This document shows positions 24,969-32,947 of a stretch of 32,947 nucleotides of DNA, in pieces. Both the position numbers and the translations under genes were made by a program. Position 1 is the first letter of the stretch. Every line of letters begins with the position of its first letter. The notes under the pieces were generated by a model that saw only the letters and a program-made list of their open reading frames with translations, did not search any database and was not told where the DNA came from. Origin of the DNA: CAJXCL01 sp036011265. GTDB taxonomy: Bacteria > Nitrospinota > Nitrospinia > CAJXCL01. Location of the stretch: the NCBI GenBank assembly GCA_036011265.1, contig DASCNB010000013.1:1-32947 (forward strand), in the 5' to 3' direction.

Positions 24969-26243
24969 ATGGGAAAAGTAATAATTTTAATGTTGATTTT
25001 TATTATATTTGTTTTGACTCTTTCTAAATCGGCTGATGCCATCCCTGCTTTTGCCCGTAAGTATGAGCTAAGCTGCGAGACCTGTCATGTGGCCTTTCCA
25101 CGGCTGAATAGTTTTGGTGAGCAATTTGCCGCAGATAACTTTCGGCTTGATGATTGGAAAGAAACGGGCACGATAAACACCGGTGATGATCGACTGGCTC
25201 TGCCGGACTCTGCACCCATAGCATTTCGAGCCCAGGCATATATGCAGGCACGAGAGGGAGAAGAGGTGGATCCGATTACAGGACCAACAGGAAACGAATC
25301 CAACTTCGATTTTCAATCCCCCTACTTAATAAAACTTTTAGCCGGGGCGCCTTTATCGGATCATCTTACTTTTTATTTTTACGCTATATATGCTGAAAAA
25401 GGGGGAAATGGTGATGTTGTTGTTGAGGACGCCTGGTTTAGACATGATGATCTCTTTGGTACCGGTATCGGTATGATGCTGGGTCAATTCCAGGTGTCGG
25501 ATTTGATGTTTTTACGTGAGACCCGTCTTAATTTTCAGGATTTCATGGTTTATCGTATGGCAGGAATAACTTATGATCGTGGCCTGTTGTTTGACCGTGA
25601 TTTTGGGCTTTTTGATTTATCTATCGGCGCTGTTAATGGTAATGGTGTTTCAGCGAACTTTGATATAAACAGCCCTGGTTTTCGCAGACCTGACAACATG
25701 TTTGACAATGATTCAGATAAGTCTATTTTTGGCCGGGTAGGAACTGAACTGGGAGGAGTGTCCGCAGGTTTTTTCGGCCTTACAGGAGATCAAAAGAATG
25801 CTACCGGTACCGCTGGTAGTGATACAGGAGACAGGGATACAGATAAATTAATATTGGGATTTGATTTATCAGGAGATTATAATGAAAAAATATACTGGTA
25901 TTTTCAAGGTCTCTGGAACCGGTGGGATGGATTTTTAGATGAAAATCGTGAATATGATTGGTTCGGGGGGTTTGCCGGAGTTGATTATATACATAATGAT
26001 TTTTGGGCATTTTCTCTTTTATATAACTTTGCCGATGCCAACGATTTTGACGGAACCGGTACTGTATATGAGGGCATTGACATCAATACAATAACTGCTG
26101 GTGTTTCTTATTATTTTATGAGAAACATGAAAGTTGTTTTGGAAGGTAATCTCGATTTAATAGAAAAGGATAACGACACAGATTTTGTTGGACATGAATC
26201 TAAAGAAAGTTACGTTTTGCTTGGTTTTGATGCTGCTTTTTAA
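24969..26243 (+). CDS. outer-membrane beta-barrel protein with one N-terminal c-type heme site
   Basis: A 424-aa protein with a signal peptide (1-24, ending SADA) and, just after it, CETCH at 36-40 within FARKYELSCETCHVAFPRLN. The rest is rich in alternating aromatic/polar strands and Asp/Gly/Asn turns typical of outer-membrane barrels (for example LTFYFYAIYAEKGGN, YWYFQGLWNRWDG, WAFSLLYNFADA). It ends with SYVLLGFDAAF, a typical C-terminal strand with a final phenylalanine. It could pass electrons or solutes across the outer membrane, or be a porin whose plug carries heme; which is not decidable here. AAAGGAG nine bases before the ATG supports the start. It is not in an operon. Confidence 0.83.
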   Translation: MGKVIILMLIFIIFVLTLSKSADAIPAFARKYELSCETCHVAFPRLNSFGEQFAADNFRLDDWKETGTINTGDDRLALPDSAPIAFRAQAYMQAREGEEVDPITGPTGNESNFDFQSPYLIKLLAGAPLSDHLTFYFYAIYAEKGGNGDVVVEDAWFRHDDLFGTGIGMMLGQFQVSDLMFLRETRLNFQDFMVYRMAGITYDRGLLFDRDFGLFDLSIGAVNGNGVSANFDINSPGFRRPDNMFDNDSDKSIFGRVGTELGGVSAGFFGLTGDQKNATGTAGSDTGDRDTDKLILGFDLSGDYNEKIYWYFQGLWNRWDGFLDENREYDWFGGFAGVDYIHNDFWAFSLLYNFADANDFDGTGTVYEGIDINTITAGVSYYFMRNMKVVLEGNLDLIEKDNDTDFVGHESKESYVLLGFDAAF

Positions 26244-26676
26244 GTTTGATGATATATCAGGTTCAAGGTTCTGGCATGGAAATACAGCGGACAAATAAGC
26301 AAGTACCTTTCTTGAAACAAGTTTTTCCTAAATCCCGTCTAACCAGGGCCATTATTGTGTAATTTTTCCCATTTTAGATTTCAGATTGTGAATTTTGGAT
26401 TTATAATTGAAGCTCCCCGTAGCAAGCTACCGGGAATCTTCACAATTTTACCATGATGGTAAAATTGGATGGCTTTTAAAGAGCCACCCGATGGGTTGAG
26501 ACCATGGAGATTCGAAATCAATGTAGAGTATTATTTCATTTTAAGTTCGCTCGCTAAACACTTTCAACATTCCGTCGGGGGAATAGGTTTATATTGAAAC
26601 TTTTTTCTGTTTATGCTATAGATAAAAACCATAGATTAAAAACTGTTTTTAATTTAATTATTTTGAGTTTTTTTAT
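26244..26676. other. 433-bp intergenic region with three stacked palindromes, no gene
   Basis: Lies between the barrel gene and the His-rich exported protein gene. The central part (26409-26485) consists of three neighbouring inverted repeats described separately. The rest is AT-rich and has no ORF with a ribosome site. Confidence 0.6.
26409..26485. repeat. cluster of three palindromes, one perfect over 25 bp
   Basis: Palindrome one (26409-26441) has arms GAAGCTCCCCGTAGC and GCTACCGGGAATCTTC with a few mismatches. Palindrome two (26443-26467) has perfect 12-base arms CAATTTTACCAT and ATGGTAAAATTG around one G. Palindrome three (26471-26485) is GGCT...GAGCC, nearly symmetric. Together they could form a cruciform or transcript hairpins, be a REP-like dispersed element, or include a dimeric regulator's operator. 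The placement about 200 bp ahead of the metal-resistance genes permits but does not show regulation. Confidence 0.65.
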
Positions 26677-27174
26677 ATGTTTACTAAAACCTGCCACAAT
26701 CAAAACCCGGTAGTATCTCTTTTCCTGTTCCCTCTTTTTCTCGTCTCGATAAATAGCGCCCTGGGTTTGCCTTTGCTTTCAATGGTTATGGGAAACTCCC
26801 ATGAGGCATATCTAACTTACGAACATGGCAAAATTCATTTAAACTTTTGTCACCATGAAAACAATAATACTAGTGGCGTGGCAGCACGTAACTTGCATGA
26901 ACATGAACACGCTTGTTCGTATAACGATTATGCTATTTTTTCTTCAGGGCAAAGCAGCCATGTAGACCATGAATTCCATATTTCTTCTCTTATTCAACAA
27001 AACATTGCGACAGTAAAAACATACAAGGTTCTTGAAATCTCAACTCCTCGTGTTGCAATCGACTGGTCGACGTCAGAATATTTTTATCCGGCATCCATAA
27101 AACACTTTCCACAAACCTTTTCGGAAATCAATTCCACTCTTTTTTCTCTACGTAAAGTTGTTCTTCTCATTTGA
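26677..27174 (+). CDS. exported His/Cys-rich protein ahead of the czc operon
   Basis: A 165-aa protein with a hydrophobic signal or anchor (about 12-38). Residues 41-101 contain eleven histidines and two cysteines, including FCHHE (57-61) and HEHEHAC (74-80). Such spacing suggests binding of soft or borderline metals (Zn, Co, Cu) in the periplasm. The C-terminal third is unremarkable, ending SLRKVVLLI. It is in the same direction as czcCBA, 178 bp upstream, and small His-rich exported proteins are a common companion of such pumps. No named family recognised and no clear ribosome site. Confidence 0.62.
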   Translation: MFTKTCHNQNPVVSLFLFPLFLVSINSALGLPLLSMVMGNSHEAYLTYEHGKIHLNFCHHENNNTSGVAARNLHEHEHACSYNDYAIFSSGQSSHVDHEFHISSLIQQNIATVKTYKVLEISTPRVAIDWSTSEYFYPASIKHFPQTFSEINSTLFSLRKVVLLI

Positions 27175-27206
27175 TACTTTTATAGTCTCCATTCAAAAAC
27201 TCTTAG

Positions 27207-27292
27207 TCAGGATTACAGGATAAACAAGATTTTTTAAAAGTCTCGCTTTACTCACCTTTTTACTCCATATAAGAAATCCAGCTCATCCTGTC
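27207..27292. repeat. dispersed-repeat-like element upstream of czcC
   Basis: Contains TCAGGATTACAGGATAAACA followed by AGATTTTT, with AATCCAGCTCATCCTGTC at the other end. The ends are loosely inverted (CAGGAT against ATCCTG). Sequences of this AGGAT-type are scattered in many bacterial genomes. It sits in the 178-bp gap where a czc promoter would be expected. Confidence 0.4.
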
Positions 27293-27352
27293 AAAAGATT
27301 CTTTTAACTGATCTATCATCACATTTCACAAAAAATATATTTTGGAGCATTT

Positions 27353-28747
27353 ATGCATGTAAAAATCAAATTAATTATAAGGCTTACCCTGCTTGTAGGA
27401 CTGATTGGCTGTGCTTCCAAAGGTTCGAACTTGGCCAAGTCTAACCTTAGTTCGGGTGATGTGGCATCTTCTCATTCTCTAGCAGAACCGGAGAATGTCT
27501 TGCAAGAACCACTTGAAATAAAAGAACCCACTGGCTCAGTTACGCTGCGGGAAGCTATTGCGCTGGTTCTGGTTAAAAATCCGGAATTGCCAGCCTTTTC
27601 ATGGGAGATTAGAGCGCGTGAGGCAAGGATGCTCCAAGCCGGACTTTTGCCTAATCCGGAGATAACATCGGAGTTTCAAAATATAGGCGGATCGGGAACT
27701 TATAATGGAACGAACAGGGCCGAATCCACCATACAGCTAAGCCAATTGATAGAACTCGGCGGAAAGCGTTCAAAAAGAAAACGTGTTTCTTTTGTCTCTC
27801 GTGATCTTGCATGGTGGGATTATGAGACGAAACGTCTTGATGTTCTCACTAACGCCACAAAATCTTTTATTGATGTTCTTGCCGCACAAGAACGCTTATT
27901 CTTAAACAAAGAATTAGTGCATCTTGCGGAACAGGTATTTGACACAGTTTTAGAACGGGTCAAAGCAGGGAAGGTATCCCCTGTAGAAAAAATAAAGGCC
28001 GGGGTAGCCTTGTCCATGACTCGAATTAAATGGGAACGGGCCAAACGAGATATGGAATCAACCTTAAAACGTCTGGCTGCTGCCTGGGGCAGTTCATCAC
28101 CTGTTTTTAAAAAAGCTCAAGGCAATCTTTACAATATTCCTTCCATACAGCCTTTAGAACAGTTAGTTGATTCTATTTCAAAAAACCCTGATATAGCCCG
28201 ATGGGCTGCTGAGATGGAAAAGCGACGGGCTGCTGTGGAATTTGAGGATTCAAAAAAAATTTCCAATCTTACATTGAGTGGAGGGATTAGACATTTTAAT
28301 GACACATCAGACAACGCCTTTATATTAGGAGTTTCTATCCCCATTCCTCTTTTTAACCGTAACCAAGGAAGTTCGATGGAAGCAAGGCACAAGCTTGCCA
28401 AAGCTGAAAAAGAGCAGAACGCTTCTGAGTTGCGTGTTCGTACTTCGCTGGTTACAGCTTATCAATCGCTTTCCACAATTCAGACGGAAGCAATGACATT
28501 GAAAAACGACATATTGCCAAGCGCGGGGAAGGCATTTGATGCCGTGAAAGAAGGCTTTCGGTTTGGTAAATTCAGTTTTTTGAATGTTCTGGATTCTCAG
28601 CGTACTCTTTTTGAAGCAAAAAGCCAGTATATAGAGGCTCTTACAGTCTTTCATAAGGCTGTAGCCGATATGGAACGTTTGACAGGAAAAGGAGTGGAAG
28701 AAATTAAAAATACCAAAGAACCGGAATTAAAAGGAGACCTTCAATGA
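27353..28747 (+). CDS. czcC: CzcC-type outer-membrane factor of a heavy-metal RND efflux system
   Basis: A 464-aa outer-membrane lipoprotein. The signal ends in a lipobox LIGC, with Cys20 the lipidated residue. It has two outer-membrane efflux protein repeats: one from about 65 (VTLREAIALVLVKNPELPAFSWEIRAREA) with beta segment STIQLSQLIELGGKR, the second from about 260 with beta segment FILGVSIPIPLFNRNQGS, typical of CzcC. It forms the trimeric exit duct for the CzcB/CzcA pump. Its stop overlaps the czcB start in ATGA, so translation is coupled. Assignment to Czc over Cus rests mainly on czcA. Confidence 0.9.
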   Translation: MHVKIKLIIRLTLLVGLIGCASKGSNLAKSNLSSGDVASSHSLAEPENVLQEPLEIKEPTGSVTLREAIALVLVKNPELPAFSWEIRAREARMLQAGLLPNPEITSEFQNIGGSGTYNGTNRAESTIQLSQLIELGGKRSKRKRVSFVSRDLAWWDYETKRLDVLTNATKSFIDVLAAQERLFLNKELVHLAEQVFDTVLERVKAGKVSPVEKIKAGVALSMTRIKWERAKRDMESTLKRLAAAWGSSSPVFKKAQGNLYNIPSIQPLEQLVDSISKNPDIARWAAEMEKRRAAVEFEDSKKISNLTLSGGIRHFNDTSDNAFILGVSIPIPLFNRNQGSSMEARHKLAKAEKEQNASELRVRTSLVTAYQSLSTIQTEAMTLKNDILPSAGKAFDAVKEGFRFGKFSFLNVLDSQRTLFEAKSQYIEALTVFHKAVADMERLTGKGVEEIKNTKEPELKGDLQ

Positions 28748-30594
28748 AAATCACAAAGCGGCAAGGCGCCGCCGCCAATAATGACCAACAAGATCAATGG
28801 CCTGCCGAAAAAACTTTCTCAAAAAAGAACGTTTTACACGCTAATATCATAAAACTATTGCTGGTTGCGGGTGTTCTTATAGGGGGTACCGTCCTGGCAT
28901 TAAACATTGCAGGTTTAGACACTACCTCTATGGATACAAACTCTCATGGAGAACCCAGCAAACAAGCCGGAGATGCCGAAACAGCTAAAGGCCCACATAG
29001 GGGAAAATTGCTTTCAAAGAAAGATTTCCAACTCGAAGTCACAATTTATGAACCGGATATACCGCCGGAATTCAGGATATATCCATTCAATAATGGAAAA
29101 CCGATTAATCCTGATGACGTTGAGCTGACGATAGAGCTACACAGACTTTGGAGAACGGACGTCATTCAATTCAAAAAGGAGCGAGATTATCTTCTAGGTA
29201 ATAAGGTTGTTGAAGAACCCCACTCTTTTGACGTCATAGTAATCGCAGAATGGAAAGGCCACAACTATAAATGGGAATACTCCTCATTTGAAGGACGAGC
29301 GGAACTTACTGATGACGCCATAAAAAGAGCCGGAATTGTTATAGAGACAGCCGGCCCTGTAATAATGGATAACATCATAAAACTCACAGGAGAAATAGAT
29401 TTTAATGCCGATAAAGTGGCACACGTTGTTCCCCGGTTTACAGGAGTCGTAAGAGAGGTGAAAAAAGATGAAGGAGATTATATCAAGAAAGGCGAAATTG
29501 TGGCCATCCTGGAAAGCCGTGAACTGGCTGACGCAAAATCCAATTATCTCAATGATGTGAAACTGGTAAGCCTTGCCAAGGTTGAGCTTGAGAGGGAAAA
29601 GATAATATTTAAAAATACAACTTTGATGCTTGATCTATTGAAAAAGGGCACGAGTCTGGATGACCTGCAAAATCAATTAAAAAACTCGATTATCGGCGAA
29701 AGCAGGGCACAACTTATACCGGCTTATGCAAAACTGAATTTTGCAAAAGCAACTTATCATCGTGAGAAGGACCTGTTTGAAAAAGAGATATCTCCTGAAT
29801 CAGATTACCTGTTGGCTCTGGAGGGATACAAAAGCGCCGAGGCCAAATACATTGCCCTGATTGAAAAAACATCTTATCAGGCCAGATGGGCTTTACTTCA
29901 AAAAGAAAAGACCGCAGATACTGCTGACCTTAATCTACAAACTGCAACCCAAAAACTTTTGGCTCTCGGCCTTTCACAGTCTGAAATAAAAAAAATATCC
30001 ATTAATCAGAAGCTTACAAGGTATGAAATAAGGTCTCCTATAAAAGGAACTGTGATTGAAAAGCATATTACTATCGGCGAAGCGGTTAAAAAGGATGATA
30101 ATATCTATGTCCTTGCCGATCTCTCCGACGTATGGGGAAAAATTACTATTCCTTCAAAAGATTTGCAAAGCGTAAAAGAAGGGCAGCGGGTTTCTGTAAA
30201 GTCGGAAAAAACAGGTCTGAAAGCTAATGGAGTTCTCGCTCACATACACGCCGCAATGGATGAAAAGACCCAATCTGTAACAGGCAAGGTAGTCATTCCT
30301 AACAAGGAAAAGAAATGGAGACCGGGCCAGTTCATTGCAGTTGAAATAGTTAAAGAAGAAAGTCATCTGCCGGTGGCCGTATCATCTGAAGCAATCCAAA
30401 CTTTTCGGGATTGGTCTGTTGTCTTTGTGAAATATGGGAATCTGTTTGAAGTTCGTCCACTGGAATTAGGACGAAACAACGGTCAATGGGTAGAGATACT
30501 GGAAGGGCTTGCTCCGGGTGAAAAATACGCTGCTCACAATAGCTTTGTACTTAAAGCCGAAGTCGGCAAGGAAGGGGCCACTCATGATCATTGA
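28744..30594 (+). CDS. czcB: CzcB-type periplasmic adaptor of a heavy-metal RND efflux system
   Basis: A 616-aa membrane-fusion protein with an N-terminal anchor helix (about 38-58) after a 35-residue cytoplasmic tail. A periplasmic region at about 70-185 (GPHRGKLLSKKDFQLEVTIY, VELTIELHRL) precedes the usual adaptor. It is followed by lipoyl halves (HVVPRFTGVVREVKKDEGDY and YEIRSPIKGTVIEKHITIGE) flanking a long coiled coil (about 260-415). A beta-barrel and proximal domain end in GATHDH, a possible metal-binding tail. The length is well above a minimal adaptor (350-400 aa) because of the extra N-terminal domain, as in other CzcB proteins. In a typical operon czcA would follow at once; here a 4-helix-bundle cassette intervenes. 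Confidence 0.92.
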   Translation: MKITKRQGAAANNDQQDQWPAEKTFSKKNVLHANIIKLLLVAGVLIGGTVLALNIAGLDTTSMDTNSHGEPSKQAGDAETAKGPHRGKLLSKKDFQLEVTIYEPDIPPEFRIYPFNNGKPINPDDVELTIELHRLWRTDVIQFKKERDYLLGNKVVEEPHSFDVIVIAEWKGHNYKWEYSSFEGRAELTDDAIKRAGIVIETAGPVIMDNIIKLTGEIDFNADKVAHVVPRFTGVVREVKKDEGDYIKKGEIVAILESRELADAKSNYLNDVKLVSLAKVELEREKIIFKNTTLMLDLLKKGTSLDDLQNQLKNSIIGESRAQLIPAYAKLNFAKATYHREKDLFEKEISPESDYLLALEGYKSAEAKYIALIEKTSYQARWALLQKEKTADTADLNLQTATQKLLALGLSQSEIKKISINQKLTRYEIRSPIKGTVIEKHITIGEAVKKDDNIYVLADLSDVWGKITIPSKDLQSVKEGQRVSVKSEKTGLKANGVLAHIHAAMDEKTQSVTGKVVIPNKEKKWRPGQFIAVEIVKEESHLPVAVSSEAIQTFRDWSVVFVKYGNLFEVRPLELGRNNGQWVEILEGLAPGEKYAAHNSFVLKAEVGKEGATHDH

Positions 30595-30607
30595 GAAATG
30601 AAGGGTG

Positions 30608-30624
30608 CAGTTATCAGGAGGCAG
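30608..30624. repeat. left inverted repeat of the four-helix-bundle cassette
   Basis: CAGTTATCAGGAGGCAG; its reverse complement matches 31005-31021 at 15 of 17 positions. It includes the ribosome site of the cassette gene. Confidence 0.6.
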
Positions 30625-30625
30625 G

Positions 30626-30970
30626 ATGAAATTTGAAGACTTAGATGTCTGGAAAAGAGCGGCAAGGCTGAGCACTGATATTTAGAAGGAATTAGCTCCT
30701 CTCAAGGATTTTGGATTCAAAGATCAAATGACGCGTTCAGGTTTGTCTATCCCAAGTAATATAGCTGAGGGTGTCGAGAGAGGATCAAATAAGGAATGTG
30801 TCCGATTTTTGCAATATGCTAAAGGCTCATGCGGCGAGTTGCGCACTCAAATTTATATTGGAATAGAAATAGGTTATATCTCTGATGAAACCGGCAAGCA
30901 GTGGATCAAAGAAACAAGAGAGCTGTCAGCTATGTTGGTCGGATTAATCAGATCAAAGAGAAAAACGTAA
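30626..30970 (+). pseudogene. four-helix-bundle protein (23S rRNA IVP family) with in-frame amber stop
   Basis: From ATG 30626 (AGGAGG five bases upstream) the frame reads MKFEDLDVWKRAARLSTDI, then TAG at 30683-30685, then KELAPLKDFGFKDQMTRSG and continues to 30970. That is 114 codons in one frame with one stop. The family marks VWKRA, FGFKDQMTRS, SIPSNIAEG and FLQYAKGSCGELRTQ are intact on both sides of the stop. The family usually has a tyrosine near this point (TDIYKEL), so one base change from TAT or TAC explains the TAG. Members occur in 23S rRNA intervening sequences and as stand-alone genes; their role is unsettled. A shorter protein might start at the ATG at 30728. It interrupts the czcB-czcA spacing. 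Confidence 0.85.
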
Positions 30971-31004
30971 TCATTGAAAGGAAGCAAGGACAAGCAACTG
31001 ACAA

Positions 31005-31021
31005 CTGCCCCCTGACAACTG
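31005..31021. repeat. right inverted repeat of the four-helix-bundle cassette
   Basis: CTGCCCCCTGACAACTG, the near-complement of 30608-30624. It sits in a short CAACTGA-type repeat tract (30994-31027), 34 bp after the pseudogene stop. Confidence 0.6.
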
Positions 31022-31046
31022 ATAACTAATACGAAAGGAATTTGCT

Positions 31047-32947
31047 ATGCTTGAAAAAACACTAAAATTCTCTATTCGCCAGAGGCTGCTTGTTCTGGTA
31101 GTCACCATAGCAATGGCTGTCCTGGGTATTTATAATTTTCAAAGACTTCCTATTGACGCGGTTCCCGATATTACCAATATTCAGGTTCAAATCAATACGG
31201 AAGCAACAGGGTTTTCGCCTCTTGAAATAGAACAGAGAATTACTTTTCCCGTTGAGACTGCCATGGCAGGTATTCCAAACCTGGAAGAAACCCGCTCTAT
31301 TTCCCGTTATGGTCTCTCACAAGTAACCATTGTTTTCCATGATGGAACGGATATTTACTTTGCCCGTCAACTGGTTAACGAACGTATCCAGGGAGTAAAA
31401 GGGAAACTGCCGCCAGGGATAGAACCAACCATGGGGCCGGTTGCAACCGGTTTAGGTGAGATTTTTATGTGGACAGTAGACGCCGAACCAGGGGCGTTAA
31501 AACCTGATGGCACACTCTACACTCCCATTGATTTCCGCACTATCCAAGATTGGATTGTCCGCCCGCAATTACTTAATATTCCGGGTGTGGCTGATGTTAA
31601 CACTCTTGGGGGATATACCAAACAGTTTCATGTAACGCCCCACCCGGAAAAACTGATGGCATATAGCATGACTTTCCGTGACGTATTGGAAGCGCTAGTA
31701 AAAAATCATTCCAATGTGGGAGCAGGATATATTGAACATAACGGAGAACAATATTTGATTCGCTCACCCGGCCAGGTAACGAATATGGAAGAAATAGGCC
31801 AGATTACTATTGGAAACCATGGAGGAACGCCTATTTATATTAAAGACGTTGCAAGCGTCTCACTGGGGAAAGAGCTTCGGACGGGAGCGGCGACAATGAA
31901 TGGCAAAGAGGTTGTCCTTGGAACTGTCTTTATGCTTATGGGAGAAAACAGCAGGAGCGTATCCCTACGGGTGGCGGAAAAAATGAAAGAAATTAACAAA
32001 ACTCTCCCTGAAGGAATAGTGGCTAAAACTGTATATGATAGGACAAACCTGGTGAATGCCACCATCAAAACAGTAAGAAATAACCTTTTCGAAGGGGCTG
32101 TTCTGGTTATAACAATACTTTTCCTGTTTCTTGGAAATATTCGGGCCGCCCTTCTGACCGCATTGATTATTCCTCTCTCTATGTTGTTCACCCTTACTGG
32201 TATGGTGAGCAACAAAGTAAGCGGAAACCTCCTGAGCCTGGGCGCTATTGATTTTGGCATTATTGTGGATGGCGCCGTTATCATCGTTGAAAACTGTATT
32301 CGCCGTATGGGGGAGGAACAACACCGTCTTGGCAGGATCATGAAAAAGGAAGAACGATTAGAAATTGTTTTTGAGTCATCGAATGAAGTTTTGCGCCCCA
32401 GTATTTTCGGTGTTTTCATAATTATGGTTGTATATCTACCTATATTGAGCCTTACGGGAATCGAAGGAAAAATGTTTTTTCCCATGGCATTCACAGTCAT
32501 CACAGCCCTGCTCGGCGCCATGATACTTTCGATAACTTTTCTTCCCGCTTCAATAGCAATGTTCCTGACGCATCGAATTTCAGAAAAGGAAAATTTCATA
32601 ATAAAATTGGCCAGAAAAACATACATCCCATCTTTGAATATAGCCATGCAAAACCGTTTATTAGTCGTTACGTCAGCGAGTGTGCTGGTTATTTTAAGTG
32701 TGCTGCTTGCCTCGAGAATGGGGAGTGAATTTCTTCCAAGTCTTGACGAAGGAGATCTGGCCATCCATGCCCTACGTATTCCGGGAACCGGCCTATCCCA
32801 GGCGGTGGAAATGCAGCATACTCTGGAAAAAGAAATACAAAAAATAGAGGAAGTGAAAAATGTCTTTGCAAAAATAGGCACTGCAGAGATCGCTACTGAT
32901 CCCATGCCGCCCAGTGTGGCCGATGTATTTGCCATGATCAAACCTAG
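31047..32947 (+). CDS. czcA: CzcA-type heavy-metal RND pump (3' end beyond window)
   Basis: An inner-membrane proton antiporter that takes divalent cations from periplasm or cytoplasm. The open frame of 633 codons starts at ATG 31047 behind AAAGGAA and runs off the window; CzcA is about 1040-1070 aa, so roughly 40% is missing. The N-terminus (LEKTLKFSIRQRLLVLVVT, LPIDAVPDITNIQVQI) and the pore-domain repeats are typical. The proton-relay motif in TM4 is DFGIIVDGAVIIVEN with Asp402, Asp408 and Glu415, the same positions as the essential residues reported for Cupriavidus CzcA. That motif marks the Zn/Co/Cd/Ni groups; Cu/Ag pumps such as CusA replace the DFG aspartate. The exact metal is not decidable. 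Confidence 0.95.
   Translation, partial: MLEKTLKFSIRQRLLVLVVTIAMAVLGIYNFQRLPIDAVPDITNIQVQINTEATGFSPLEIEQRITFPVETAMAGIPNLEETRSISRYGLSQVTIVFHDGTDIYFARQLVNERIQGVKGKLPPGIEPTMGPVATGLGEIFMWTVDAEPGALKPDGTLYTPIDFRTIQDWIVRPQLLNIPGVADVNTLGGYTKQFHVTPHPEKLMAYSMTFRDVLEALVKNHSNVGAGYIEHNGEQYLIRSPGQVTNMEEIGQITIGNHGGTPIYIKDVASVSLGKELRTGAATMNGKEVVLGTVFMLMGENSRSVSLRVAEKMKEINKTLPEGIVAKTVYDRTNLVNATIKTVRNNLFEGAVLVITILFLFLGNIRAALLTALIIPLSMLFTLTGMVSNKVSGNLLSLGAIDFGIIVDGAVIIVENCIRRMGEEQHRLGRIMKKEERLEIVFESSNEVLRPSIFGVFIIMVVYLPILSLTGIEGKMFFPMAFTVITALLGAMILSITFLPASIAMFLTHRISEKENFIIKLARKTYIPSLNIAMQNRLLVVTSASVLVILSVLLASRMGSEFLPSLDEGDLAIHALRIPGTGLSQAVEMQHTLEKEIQKIEEVKNVFAKIGTAEIATDPMPPSVADVFAMIKP

Noticed and set aside
31835..32941. 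368-codon minus-strand frame at the window end
   Set aside because: Entirely antisense to czcA, whose pump motifs are intact; the peptide is Ser/Arg/Ile-rich as expected of a shadow frame.
31047..32947. Classification of the pump as CusA (Cu/Ag)
   Set aside because: The TM4 motif is DFGIIVDGA with Asp402 and Asp408, typical of divalent-cation CzcA-type pumps; CusA lacks the DFG aspartate.

Overview
This is an AT-rich bacterial window with no rRNA, tRNA, CRISPR array or intact insertion sequence that I could see. The gene content suggests a Gram-negative chemolithotroph: outer-membrane TolC proteins, a heme-c-bearing outer-membrane barrel, many c-type cytochromes, ethylbenzene-dehydrogenase-type heme-b domains and a divergent cytochrome bd-like membrane protein. 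That set resembles nitrite-oxidising lineages and relatives (Nitrospinota/Nitrospirota type). The assignment is inferred from gene content only; no marker gene here settles it.

Layout. Positions 1-1045 hold the 3' part of an archaeal-type phosphoglycerate mutase, which converges through a shared terminator on a large minus-strand operon (8622 down to 1176). The operon reads: two tiny single-helix membrane proteins (39 and 37 aa, neither likely to be picked up by a length cutoff), a diheme cytochrome c/heme-b protein carrying a cysteine-rich tandem repeat, a monoheme cytochrome c, a membrane-anchored monoheme cytochrome c, a second diheme cytochrome c/heme-b protein with a C-terminal membrane anchor, and a 617-aa bd-like oxidase subunit with about fourteen helices. 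A near-consensus promoter (TTGACA, 17 bp, TATAAA) precedes it. This operon, with six c-type heme sites and a bd-like core that lacks the usual quinol signature, is the best candidate here for an under-described respiratory complex. I infer that it moves electrons from periplasmic cytochromes to the bd-like core.

Positions 9077-10648 encode a TolC-like protein. yacG (minus) then diverges from a plus-strand group rpe-hom-thrC, followed by a 1254-aa protein with an NHL beta-propeller at each end and about 580 helical residues between. Positions 18326-23846 hold a SAM methyltransferase with a helical tail, two B12-binding radical SAM proteins that converge on each other, a YdcF/SanA-like membrane protein that overlaps the first of them, and a possible 47-aa ORF. 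A cysteine hydrolase of the isochorismatase/nicotinamidase superfamily follows.

Positions 24969-26243 encode the outer-membrane barrel with one heme-c site. From 26677 to the end is a metal-resistance region: a His/Cys-rich exported protein, then czcC-czcB-(four-helix-bundle cassette with an in-frame amber codon)-czcA. czcA runs off the window end. Its DFG...DGA...EN motif places it in the divalent-cation (Zn/Co/Cd type) heavy-metal RND pumps rather than the Cu/Ag type.

Several intergenic regions carry short palindromic or dispersed-repeat sequences (about 3106-3218, 8330-8378, 10675-10718, 26409-26485, 27207-27292).
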